Source of the DNA: Cryptomeria japonica
Taxonomy: Eukaryota; Streptophyta; Pinopsida; Cupressales; Cupressaceae
Direction of reading: 5' to 3'
DNA: 64,000 bases
Assembly (NCBI RefSeq): GCF_030272615.1
Contig: NC_081408.1
Coordinates: forward strand, 764,602,173 to 764,666,172
Shown here: piece by piece, positions 48,001 to 57,309 of the stretch
Position numbering within the stretch: position 1 is the stretch's first letter
How the letters are laid out: the number at the start of each line of letters is the position of its first letter
Position numbers and translations under genes: made by a program
The notes under the pieces: model-generated
The model's input: only the letters and a program-made list of their open reading frames with translations
What the model was told of the DNA's origin: nothing
Database searches by the model: none

Positions 48001-51000
48001 AATGAAAATAATTAACTGAATAAGGTCGAATTATGTGTTATTTGATGGTCTTTGAACCAAAATTTACTCATTTATATTATCCTAAATTAAAAGTGTCCCC
48101 ACTGTACGGATTGCTGCAGGGGACAGATCACCACATTTTCTCAAAATTGAGCTCAAGGTTGTGCAAATTTTGGAGTACCCTGCGAGCTCTATGGGAGGAA
48201 TCTGCACCCTTTGATTTGCCCAGGTTTAATAAGTTTTTAGAAAAAAAATACGAACTTAAATATCATCAAATTTTGAAGTCCCTGGCCGTCATTGACAGGC
48301 GTGATATGGTAAGCAAGACTCACAATAATTCTATATGTCAGTTGATTTTATTTTTTTCCCCTCCCATATAATTGTATATGACATTTTGGTGATTTTATAT
48401 TATATTGTGCATTTTTTAAAAGTTTGATATGATACTTAGAGTGCGAATACAAAAGTAGTAGAGAGTTCGACCTACTTTACGTGAATGTTCTAATATGTTT
48501 TCTTTATTAAAGATTTCAGATTTCTTAAGAAATGACCCACTCCATCTTCATTACTATGCAACTTTTAACTTAAAAAATTCCTATTTGTTCTGGGTCTGAT
48601 GGGATTCAGTTTGAAGAAGATGAAGAAAGTGGATCTGGAAATCAAAAAGTTGGTGAAATTCCATCGGAGGAATACTCGTTGCATGGGACCACACCTTCCA
48701 TTTTGACTGTACAATATAATGCGTGGCATTATAGGAATGAAACTGAGGCATGGGCTGGTTTAGCAGTAAAAATCACACAAGAATTCGAAGCAACGATGAC
48801 GGTGGCCCACAAGTTGAGAACTAGCTGGATATATAATTGGAGAAACCACAGAGACAACATTTGTTTGAAAGTGATCTTCCCATTCTTTCTTGCAGTAGTG
48901 GTGGCCATCTTTCTCAGTATTATTATATGGTTGGTGCTCGGTACAGCCCATAATAAAGATATAAAGAAACTTAAATATGGAGGTGTACCGGCATCCATGA
49001 TTGTAGCTGCCTTGGGTTTAGGGAAGTCAGTCATCTCTTTTGTGAAACCTATCAGTCCACAAGTCGTGGACTACATTTGTCTGCCAGACCATAGCCAAAA
49101 GCTTGGTTATCATCAGAAGGTTATTGATGACATCAATTTTTTGAAAGAACACCTCTGTTATAAACGCTCCTGGAAGTGGGAGGCGTTTGCTTTTATATGG
49201 TGCTGCATTACATGGAGTTGGGATGAGAACTATATTCCAGGAACAAAGATTCCAAAGATGCCCCCTGCTTTCAGTGATAATCTTAGGATAATTGTCTTCG
49301 TCGACGATCTCGATCGTTGCGAAGAAAATGTGATTCTGCAGGTATGACTTTAAAAAAGTCGTTTGTTTGTAGTTGAATAATTATCAAATATTAGCTTTGG
49401 TTTTCTAATTTTGCTTTACTACTTTTGCCTGCCAGGTATTATCAGCAGTGAATCTCGTTTTGGCCACTTGTCAGATCAATGTTATTTTGAGCATGGTAAA
49501 CAGCATGATCCAAAGGGCAATAAGAAGAAAGTACGGGAACAACAATAGCAGAGCTAATAACACGTCCAATGAGGACTTAGCAGACAAATTTTTAAGGAAA
49601 ATAATTCAGCTGCCGCTACACCTACCTGACCCTAGTGACAAAGAGTCCAGGGACTTTTTGCAAAGCCAGCTAGGTATGTGGGATAGTAGAAAGGGGTCTG
49701 CCTTTAAAAAAGTCAATACTGATGCGCGTAGAAAAGCCAATCCAAAGTTCCAAATTGAAATTTGGGATCCAGAGAAACTGAGACCAGGTGAATATCTCTG
49801 ACTCTATACAAGTGGGATTAATCACATTTTAAATTTGCATCAAGGTACAACACGACTTTAACAGATAAATGTTTTTTCGTCCACTTTTAATATTGTTGTA
49901 GCTAGAGGAGAAACAAATGAATACTTTGCAGAATCTGGAGCTGAACAACAAAGAGCAGGTGAAAATATTCGAGATGCAACCATTTTATGCTGAACAGAAA
50001 ATAGGAGATTAATGGTCTAAGCATTACTGTAGAAAGCATTGTAACTTGAGAATGTTGCTTCCCTGAACAGATACACCCAAACAAGGATTAACAAAAACGG
50101 AAGAGCATGACACAATTGAGAAACCAGGTGATTATATCGTTCAAATACACACAGCAATTTAGCTGTTGATTTGTGCAATGTACGATACGATCACATAATT
50201 GATAACCCGTTCTAATCTAAAATGTTTGTTAGCAGAAGGCTCCAGAGGTGAAGAAGCAAAGATTGAGATACACGAGACAATCAGCATTGAACAGCCAATC
50301 AAAATAGATGAACAGCAAAAAGTAATTGAGAAAGCAGGTGAATATATCATTCAAATACACATTTTAGGTGATCATTTGTGCAATATACGATCACACATTT
50401 CACAATCCGTTTTTATACAAAATGTTTGTTAGCAGAGAGGGTATCTCCGATCACAAAAATATACCGTTATGTTTGTGCATTACTGCATTCGTGCAATGTA
50501 CGATCAAACAATTCGCAATCCAGAGTTGGCGAAGCACCCGGCATTGAACAGCGAATCAAAAGAGACAAACAAGGTGAAGATATCAAGTTTAATAAGCCAA
50601 TTCAGATCACTTATAGTTTTCCTGATCAAATTTTAATTTATATGTACATAATCATGCCCTAGTGCAACTATAAAAAGTCTCACCATTTTATAAAATCTAC
50701 ACTAAAAATAACGAATAGAGTAATAAATTTCTAACAGCTCGACGATTGTTCCAGGTGATCAAGAACAGCGAGAAGAGAGCAAGGGTGAGCGAAGTCTCTC
50801 CTTAATAATTAGTGCAATGCTCATCCCTAAGTATACCCAGGGAGAAATCAATGCTTTTCACTTTCTTCATGCTCGGTGCACACGCAATAGAAAACTTCCC
50901 AGAGAGTGGAAATGTTTGTTGGCATACCATCGGCTAGCATGGAATATTTTGTCCCTAAGTCCCGACGTTGACCTAGTGGAAGGATGGCAGGTTCAACTTA

Positions 51001-51972
51001 TTGTATGGATTTTCGTCTGCTGGGAATGGAGGCACCTCATAACAACTCTTATACAAGTAAGATAGTGTCAAGAATTTTTTAAATCCTACTTCAACGGTGT
51101 TCGCTTGAATCGACAGTGGTAGTTAATTTGCTTCCCTAGGCACAAAATTTTTCTTTCTTATAACCGAAAATAAAAATTCTTTGTATGTAATAATGCAGAA
51201 TTGGAACAATCTTGGGATTTTAAGAAAGTGGAAAGTTACAGAGGAGCATAGTGGGCCTTCTCTGAGAGAGATTGTTGAGCATTATATCGATGAGAGGTGG
51301 CCAGCTGACAATAAGAGGGACAATATTCAGGGAGACAATAAGAGCACCACAAAAAAGGAGCATGATGCAATTGACAATATTCAGGGAGACAATAAGAGCG
51401 CCACAAAAAAGGAGCATGATGCAATTGACAGCCTCAGTAGTACTGAAGACGTGGAGAAGATTAGTGACAGCTTGCCAGAGCAAAATGTGATAACAGAGGG
51501 AGATGATTATCTCAGGGAAGTTCTAAGAAAGGTTTTGAAAGATCAGGAGGAGATGAGGGAAATTTTAAGAAACAGTTTGAAAGAGCAGGAAGAGATGAGG
51601 GAAACTCTAAGAAAAGAGCAGGAGGGGATGAGGGAAGCTCTAAGAAAGGAGCAGGGGGAGATGAGGGAAGCTCTAAGAAAGGAGCAGGAGGAGATGAGGG
51701 AAGCTCTAAGAAAGAATTCGAAAGAGCAGGAGGATATGAAAACTATACTGGAAATGATCAAGAAGAAAGTTTTCGAAGAGGAAGAAGACAGGGTAGGAGA
51801 AGAAAACTCAGTGCAGCAGTACACAACGGCTGAGGAGCGAGAAGAATGGAATAGGCTGAAAGAAACATTGCGGCGTTACAATGTTTCAATGGATGGCATT
51901 CAAGCATTCCAAAAATTTAGGTTCTACTGCAAGCCTGGATATCTTCCATGGCCATTGCCAGAACAAGCCTAA
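38846..51972 (+). CDS. Ankyrin-repeat KAP-family P-loop NTPase (Kidins220-like), Walker A frame break
   Basis: Exons assembled by reading frame and GT/AG phase: 38846-39095, 39256-41595, 41698-41763, 41902-42013, 42095-42322, 47684-47755, 48120-48308, 48610-49341, 49436-49787, 49902-49958, 50071-50127, 50236-50337, 50436-50573, 50755-51056, 51199-51972. Predicted protein about 1,925 residues. Domains in order: unique N-terminus (1-330), ankyrin array (335-840), KAP NTPase with Walker A near 912, an NAW motif near 1121, two membrane helices near 1170-1232, Walker [11 protein letters not shown] near 1314, then C-terminal KAP helices and a coiled coil. KAP NTPases include animal Kidins220/ARMS (ankyrin plus KAP, membrane scaffold) and phage-exclusion PifA; a membrane-anchored signalling or defence role is inference. 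Exon 4 has a frame break in Walker A (41992/41993); spliced as given, translation would stop at 42111-42113. All other exons are open, so recent loss or an assembly error is likely. Confidence 0.85.
39256..41595 (+). CDS. ANK-KAP gene exon 2, N-terminal region and ankyrin array
   Basis: 2,340 bases, fully open. The acceptor AAAATAG/AT joins phase 1 with exon 1 (GAT codon). The first part is helical and charged, without a recognised domain. Ankyrin repeats start near nt 40007, with clear signatures [72 protein letters not shown] and TSLHFAAQ, each followed by a typical LL helix: about ten to twelve repeats. Ankyrin repeats bind other proteins, so this is the likely partner-binding part. Donor TATG/GTATGT; reading through the 102-base intron stays open until 41798, so intron retention would give a truncated ankyrin protein. 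Confidence 0.9.
41698..41763 (+). CDS. ANK-KAP gene exon 3
   Basis: 22 codons, phase 1 at both ends, starting after CTTACTCAG. Encodes [20 protein letters not shown], the linker into the KAP domain. Donor CTTG/GTACGT. Confidence 0.8.
41902..42013 (+). CDS. ANK-KAP gene exon 4 with broken Walker A
   Basis: Encodes [16 protein letters not shown], then [10 protein letters not shown], the start of the KAP P-loop. At 41992/41993 the frame must shift: the alternative frame then reads KSSVMVQ to the donor CAG/GTAATC. KAP P-loops typically run GEWGSGKSS, so 7 missing bases (one Ser-Gly plus one base) fit best. Without the shift the spliced message stops at 42111-42113. Confidence 0.8.
42095..42322 (+). 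CDS. ANK-KAP gene exon 5
   Basis: 76 codons, phase 0 at both ends (CTTCCAG/ACC and GCAGAG/GTAGAC). Opens [14 protein letters not shown], the helix following the P-loop, and continues as a charged helical region. Part of an insertion between Walker A and the NAW motif that is longer than in most KAP proteins. Confidence 0.75.
42323..47683 (+). other. Large intron 5 of the ANK-KAP gene
   Basis: About 5.36 kb, starting GTAGAC and ending GAAAGAACAG. It holds a TA/GT microsatellite (42931-43122). The rest shows no recognised transposon or gene. Open frames at 43740-45168 on both strands (for example 44682-44323 minus) lack motifs and look compositional. Confidence 0.65.
42931..43122. repeat. GT / TATATG microsatellite in intron 5
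   Basis: (TG)n, then ACATACATACATATATATG, a long run of TATATGTA units, a second (TG)n and a terminal (AC)n. The flanking GT and AC ends are complementary, so it can fold back. Confidence 0.9.
47684..47755 (+). CDS. ANK-KAP gene exon 6
   Basis: 24 codons, phase 0, bounded by AAGAACAG/GTT and TCCAAG/GTAAAT. Encodes [20 protein letters not shown]. Lysine-rich, within the insertion of the KAP domain. Supported only by frame and splice signals. Confidence 0.6.
48120..48308 (+). CDS. ANK-KAP gene exon 7
   Basis: 63 codons, phase 0, bounded by GCTGCAG/GGG and GATATG/GTAAGC. Encodes a helical stretch including [18 protein letters not shown] and [18 protein letters not shown]. Continuation of the insertion between Walker A and NAW. 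Confidence 0.7.
48610..49341 (+). CDS. ANK-KAP gene exon 8, KAP core with membrane helices and Walker B
   Basis: 244 codons, phase 0. Opens with an acidic [11 protein letters not shown] stretch, then [18 protein letters not shown], the conserved NAW-type KAP motif. Two hydrophobic helices follow ([20 protein letters not shown] near nt 48883 and [20 protein letters not shown] near 48985). These are the membrane segments inserted in the NTPase fold that define the KAP family. Near the end [14 protein letters not shown] is Walker B, with the acidic DD pair and the R-C-E continuation. Donor CTGCAG/GTATGA. Confidence 0.9.
49436..49787 (+). CDS. ANK-KAP gene exon 9
   Basis: 117 codons plus one base, acceptor CTGCCAG/GTA. 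Encodes [20 protein letters not shown] and [11 protein letters not shown], then [19 protein letters not shown], matching the KAP segment in which the protein continues with a K-I-I-Q-x-P-F motif. The Asp usually found after the sensor strand (GxD) is replaced here by SMVNS. Phase 1 donor GACCAG/GTGAAT. Confidence 0.85.
49902..50573 (+). CDS. ANK-KAP gene exons 10-13, phase-1 mini-exon array
   Basis: Four short exons, 49902-49958, 50071-50127, 50236-50337 and 50436-50573, all beginning and ending in phase 1, so any can be skipped without changing frame. They encode acidic, Glu/Gln/Lys-rich linkers (for example [11 protein letters not shown] and [17 protein letters not shown]). The introns 50128-50235 and 50338-50435 are near-copies of each other, both starting GTGA.TATATC.TTCAAATACAC and ending AAAATGTTTGTTAGCAG. 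The last exon contains sequence resembling that intron. Its true start may be 50526 instead of 50436; both keep frame. Confidence 0.65.
50755..51056 (+). CDS. ANK-KAP gene exon 14, C-terminal KAP helices
   Basis: Joins phase 1 after GTTCCAG. Starts [17 protein letters not shown], then a helical region [19 protein letters not shown] and [19 protein letters not shown]. In KAP proteins the C-terminal part carries such a W-rich helix pair. Donor ATACAA/GTAAGA, phase 0. Confidence 0.8.
51199..51972 (+). CDS. ANK-KAP gene exon 15, coiled coil and C-terminus
   Basis: 258 residues ending in TAA. After [11 protein letters not shown] there is a Lys/Asp-rich linker with an exact-length 54-bp tandem duplication (51319-51372 and 51373-51426; DNIQGDNKS unit). 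A coiled coil of 11-residue units [11 protein letters not shown] follows (51541-51714). The C-terminus [19 protein letters not shown] and [18 protein letters not shown] is conserved-looking and globular. Confidence 0.85.
   Translation, partial: NWNNLGILRKWKVTEEHSGPSLREIVEHYIDERWPADNKRDNIQGDNKSTTKKEHDAIDNIQGDNKSATKKEHDAIDSLSSTEDVEKISDSLPEQNVITEGDDYLREVLRKVLKDQEEMREILRNSLKEQEEMRETLRKEQEGMREALRKEQGEMREALRKEQEEMREALRKNSKEQEDMKTILEMIKKKVFEEEEDRVGEENSVQQYTTAEEREEWNRLKETLRRYNVSMDGIQAFQKFRFYCKPGYLPWPLPEQA
51319..51426. repeat. 54-bp in-frame tandem duplication
   Basis: Two copies differing by one base (ACC versus GCC), each adding 18 residues to the linker of the ANK-KAP protein. Recent in origin. 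Confidence 0.95.
51541..51714. repeat. 33-bp (11-residue) coding repeat array
   Basis: Units GAGCAGGAGGAGATGAGGGA... at 51541, 51583, 51616, 51649 and 51682, with a 9-base interruption after the first. They encode a hendecad (11-residue) coiled coil. Copy number is likely to vary between alleles. Confidence 0.9.
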
Positions 51973-52367
51973 ACTTCACCAAATTTTTGTATACGTTACG
52001 AATTTAGGCAAGCACTCCTCCCATGGATTATGCTTATTTCAAAATTTTTTTTTTTCTAGAATTAAACTATCTACTAATTCTCTACTGAAGTAAAGTGGCT
52101 TGTTGGAACAATTACTTGCATCACTGATAGTGTAGATTAGGCAGAGGTTCAGTCAATAGCATTTTGAAGTTTAAATTAAATAGTCAGTGAATAGGAGTTT
52201 AATTAGTAGTAAATTTGAAGTCTCCATTGAATTGAGGAAATTAACTATTATTAAGGTCCGTTTTTTATATATTCATTTTAGAGGCAACAAATTCAATTGT
52301 TTTCTTTTATGTTACTTAGCTTTTTAAGGCAACAGCAATATTTTTCAGCAGTTCAAGATATAAATTT
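51973..52367. other. 3' flank of the ANK-KAP gene
   Basis: AT-rich sequence immediately after the stop codon, expected to hold the 3' untranslated region. AATAAAAT-like sequences near 52370 could act in polyadenylation but are not specific. Confidence 0.4.
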
Positions 52368-53805
52368 TTCAATAAAATATAGAATGTTTTACATTTATCA
52401 TATATCTTGAAAAATATATTACAAGTGGTAAAGATTTGATTAAAATTCAGCAAAGAATAATTTTTTAATAATTTTCTTTAGGAATATAGTATATCATATC
52501 AAATAAAATAAAAATGCTTAAATCAAATATAATTTTTTAATAAAATGTGTATTTCAAATTTAATATGTTAGAATTGAGAGGTGGCATTCAATTTATTCAA
52601 TTTTAATTTTATTTTATCAGCAAGTTTGAGAGAAATATTTACAATTATCCTCTTTACAAGATAAAAATATATTATGCCACTATCTTGGATTGACCCACCT
52701 AATACATTAAACCTATTATACAAGTCATAATTTCAATGGATTTAACAAAAATGACACCTAAATATTTCATTTCAAATTCATTCATCAATGTAATTTTTAA
52801 TACACTTCATCTTAGAATTACTATCCATATATAACAAATCGAAATAAAATATTACAATAAGGATATTATTACTTTCTTGGTTTTAGTAAAGATTAGCTCC
52901 ATTCTTCCTTCTCTTAAGTAGTTTTACCAAAAATATCCATCAATATTTTCATGCCATGCTCTTGGCACTTTCTTGATGCCATACAAAATCTTCTTTAACT
53001 TGTACTCTTCTTATTCTTTATCTTGCACTTCAAAACCATGTGGTTGTTGGACATATACTTCCTCTTCTAAGACTTTTGATTCCCTAGTGAAACCACCATT
53101 CAAATCGTATCTTTTCTTATTACTAGTACGAGTATCTCTTCATAATCTATCCCATACTTCTATGTGAAGTCTTTTGCAACTAATCATTCCTTGTGTCTTT
53201 CAACACTACAATCATTATTATACTTAGTCTTGTAGACCAACTTAGTACCAATTTTTTTCTTCTCATATGAAAGTTATATAAACTCTCAATCATCATTCCT
53301 ATGAATGGGAACCATCTCTTATTGCACTTCTTACACCCAAACCACATTATGCCATGTGTCTTTGAAAATTAAGAGGTGCTACTTGGTAGATTTGTGGTAC
53401 TTGAAATTAAAATATTAATAAATTTTTCGTTAATGATATTTTTAGTAATGAAACCATTGCAATTAGATTTTGAATTCTTCGCATGGCATTTTTATGACCA
53501 TAAAATCCACTATCATTAAAAATCACATCTCTTGACATAATAATGATGTTAGAAACTACAAGCCTTAGTTTGTTTAGTATAGCCAAAAAAATTACATGAT
53601 TTTGGATCTAACTCTTTATCTTTTATTTAGTAGCATGAATATTAGAAAATACCCCAAAATATTGAATTGATTAATATGAGTCATTAAATATATTAGGACA
53701 TTTATGGTTAAATGTCCCAATAATCGTGCAATAGTAGAAGTTTCACATTTGTCTAATCACACATTTCTAACTATTTCATATACTCAAAGAATTTCAATTG
53801 CAATA
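52368..53805 (-). pseudogene. Ty1-copia reverse-transcriptase remnant, tandem copy 1
   Basis: On the minus strand the sequence reads, across stops and shifts, IGTK.VYKTKYN, then a LVAKDFT stretch, KYGIDYEEIL, YVQQPHGFEVQDKE and LKKILYGIKKVPRAWHENID, the usual order of the copia reverse-transcriptase N-terminal half (LYGLKQAPRAW type). Several in-frame stops (after DKE, after DGYFW and others) show it is dead. The flanks are AT-rich. The plus-strand open frame 52973-53167 is its shadow. Confidence 0.85.
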
Positions 53806-54392
53806 TGTAGACACTTAAATTAATTATTTTTAATTAATTAATCTAATTGTCTCACATAATTAATTTATTAATTATGTTGATCCCTACTCTTTCTCAATAT
53901 TAATTGAATTTAATTAATATTGTCACTATAGTCCATTAATTTATTTATTTGATAAATCAATTTACCTTTATTCTTCCAAAGTCCCCAAAATCAATTCTTT
54001 TTAAATCCTCTCTTTAATTAACTAATCTCAATTAATTAATTAGCTAGGTGATTCCTACAAATCACTTTTCCTTAATCCATCATTAACCTAATAAATTCTT
54101 CTAGAAGAACCTTTAATCACACTTATCATTATTCTTCTAATTTTTAATCCCCTCCACTCATTCTCTCTCTTAGTCAAATCCTCCTACAAATCCTACTTGC
54201 CCTAATCCCACCTAATCATTCTTCTAATACCTCTCCTAATAAGTTGCTAGTGGCTAATCCTCATGATTAGCCACAAAGTCAACTTCTTGTCCCCTCACTT
54301 AACCACTTTCCATAAATGGCCCCCTCACATCTCTCTATGCATCTGCCATCCAACCACGTCCTTCCTTAAATGCCCTTTTCCTAGGTCAATGT
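53806..54392. repeat. LTR fragment between the copia copies
   Basis: Begins TGTAGACACTTAAATTAATT exactly where copy 1 and copy 2 of the copia segment stop matching. The start, AATTAAT-rich body and CCCTAATCC / CCACC style resemble 60454-60900, so it is probably a truncated LTR of the same group. Confidence 0.55.
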
Positions 54393-55860
54393 GAGATTTT
54401 TCAATAAAATCTAGAATGTTTTACATTTATCATATATCTTTAATAATATATTACAAGTGGTAAAGATTTGATCAAAATTCGACAAAGAATTGTTTTTTAA
54501 CAATTTTTTTTCTAATATAGTATATCATATCAAATAAAATAATAATGCATAAATCAAATATAATGTTTTAATAAAATGTGTATTTCAAATTTAATATGTT
54601 AGAATTCAGAGGTGGCATTCAATTTATTTAACTTTATTTTTATTTTATTAGAAAGTTTGAGAGAAATATTTACAATTATCCTTTTTACAAGATAAAAATA
54701 TATTATGCCACTATCTTGGATTGACCCACCTAATACATTAAACCTATTATACAAGCCATAATTTTAATGGATTTAACAAAAATGAGACCTAAATATTTCA
54801 TTTCAAATTCATTCATCATTGTACTTTTTAATACACTTCATTTTAGAATTACTACCTATATATAATAAATCAAAATAAAATATTACAATAAGGATATTAT
54901 TACCTTCTTGGTTTTAGTAAAGATTAGCTCCACTCTTCCTTTTCTTAAGTAGTTTTACCAAAAATATCCATCAATATTTTCATACCATGCTCTTGGCACT
55001 TTCTTGATGCCATACAAAATCTTCTTTAACTTGTACTCTTGTTATTCTTTATCTTGCACTTCAAAACCATGTGGTTGTTGGACATATACTTCCTCTTCTA
55101 AGACTTTTGGTTTCCTAGTGAAACCACCATTAAAATGGTATCTTGTCTTATTACTAGTACGAGTATCTCTTCATAATCCATCCCATACTTCTATGTGAAG
55201 TCTTTTGAAACTAATCATGCCTTGTGTCTTTCAATACTACAATCATTATTGTACTTAGTCTTGTAGACCAACTTAGTACCAATTTTTTTCTTCTCGTATG
55301 AAAGTTATACAAACTCTCAATCATCATTCCTATGAATGGGAACCATCTCTTCTTGCAATTCTTACACCCAACCTCATTATGGTATGTATCTTTGAAAATT
55401 AAGAGGGGCTACTTGGTAGATTTTTTGTACTTGAAATTAAAATATTAATAAGTTTCTCATTAATAATATTTTTCGTAATGAAGCCATTGCAATCAGATTT
55501 TGAATTCTTCGCATGGCCTTTTTACTACCATAAAATCCTCTATCATTAAAAATCACATTTCTTGACATAATAATGATATTAGAAACTACAAGTCTTAGTT
55601 TGTTTAGTATAGCCAACAAGATTACATGATTCAGTTTTTGGCTCTAACTCTTGTCTCTTGTATTTATTAGCATGAATATTAGAAAAATACCCCCCAAAAT
55701 TGAAATGATTAATATGAGTCATTAAATGTATTGGGACATTTGTGGTTAAATGTCCCAATAATCGTGCAATATTAGAAGTTTCACATTTGTCTAATCACAC
55801 ATTTCTAACCATTCATATACTCAAATAATTTCAATTACAACCAATTATATAAAAAATATT
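54393..55860 (-). pseudogene. Ty1-copia reverse-transcriptase remnant, tandem copy 2
   Basis: Nearly the same sequence as 52368-53805, in the same orientation, with matching stop positions (for example in the DGYFW region). The inactivation therefore predates the duplication. Minus-strand landmarks LKKILYGIKKVPRAW and YVQQPHGFEVQDK are both present. Confidence 0.85.
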
Positions 55861-57309
55861 TAATCCTTTTGTTGAATTACAATTCTATTTAATCAACAAT
55901 CACATGTGTTACATTCTTTGCGATGTCCTCCCTTCTATAAAATAGCAGAGGTTCATAACGAACATGATAGAAAACAACAATTAACACACAAATAGGACCA
56001 ACAATGCCAACATTCAAAATAACCACCATGAGATTTGAAAAAGAGAAAACCCAAGTGGGGGAATTCATCAACTCAACATTAAATTAAAGAAGGGTGCACA
56101 ATTTCAACAATAAACTAAGTGTGACAAGTGTCACAAAATAAATAGATAGAAGACTTTGGTTATTGATTATAGGTATAAGAAATTTAAAAAATTCAATGCT
56201 ATCCCATGCAACATAGGAGACAACTTGCAAAAACCGCGATAATTCATCAATCAAAAACAAAGTTCACACAACTCAGTGACTATCATCAACCACAAATGAG
56301 GGAGTAACCACTGCATAACGCCCAAGAACACAATATTTAGGATGAGTTAGAGAATGCACACTAGACACAACAATATTTGAATCATTCTATACTCCATGTA
56401 AGCAACATTTACACAACATTATATGCAATCATGATTTCTACTTGCTTGCAGTCATTTATTATTTTAACGCCATGCAATTCTATTCTTAGACAAGAAGAAT
56501 TATGCAATCAATTCATCATACAAGAAAACATATGTAGAGGGACATAACACTATGATCATAGATTAATACATTAATACATAGCACAACTACACTTACATAG
56601 TCACACTCACAAGGAAGTTACAGTCACAAGGGTATCTACTCACATACGCTAAAAGGATCTCCATAAACATAAGATCATCATATCAAGGTTTGTTGAGGAT
56701 ACACATGATCACATAAAACAAGAGTACTTTACACCACCACAAATAGGGTGACTAACAATAGCTTTCATGAGGATTTCCATATAGGGGTATGCACATATTC
56801 ACAACATAAATCACCATCACACCAGGGTGCACTGCGATTCACATACTCATAAATACAACTCAACATGAGTACATTGCTTAGAAAACAAAGAACTTTAAAA
56901 TGACAAAATGGGTTGCTCTAAAAAATAACCAAGGTTCTCAAATGGACATGGTTAACATGCTAATTGCCCTTCTAAACACCCTATACTGTGCTCAAACCAA
57001 GGAAAATCAACACAATATGATACTGGGGTCACAACAAAAATGTTCATAATGTAGATGGATCAATGATCATCTCAATACTATAAGTTTATAGAACCACATA
57101 ATGCTCGAGCAAATATGATAAAAAATAAAAATTGGGGACTTAGGTCTTTAACCCAATTGATCAACCATGATGGTCTATAGAATTCCACTTATGATCATTT
57201 GTTTCATTTATGCAATGACACATTACTACTAGCGCTAGTATACCACGCACACTATGCAGTCACACAATATAAACACATCACTTTTATTGATCAAAATAAT
57301 TCCTATCAA
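55861..57309. other. No gene recognised
   Basis: AT-rich sequence with many ACA/CAC-rich words (CACACTC, TCACATAC) but no open frame longer than 60 codons with any family feature. Confidence 0.45.
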
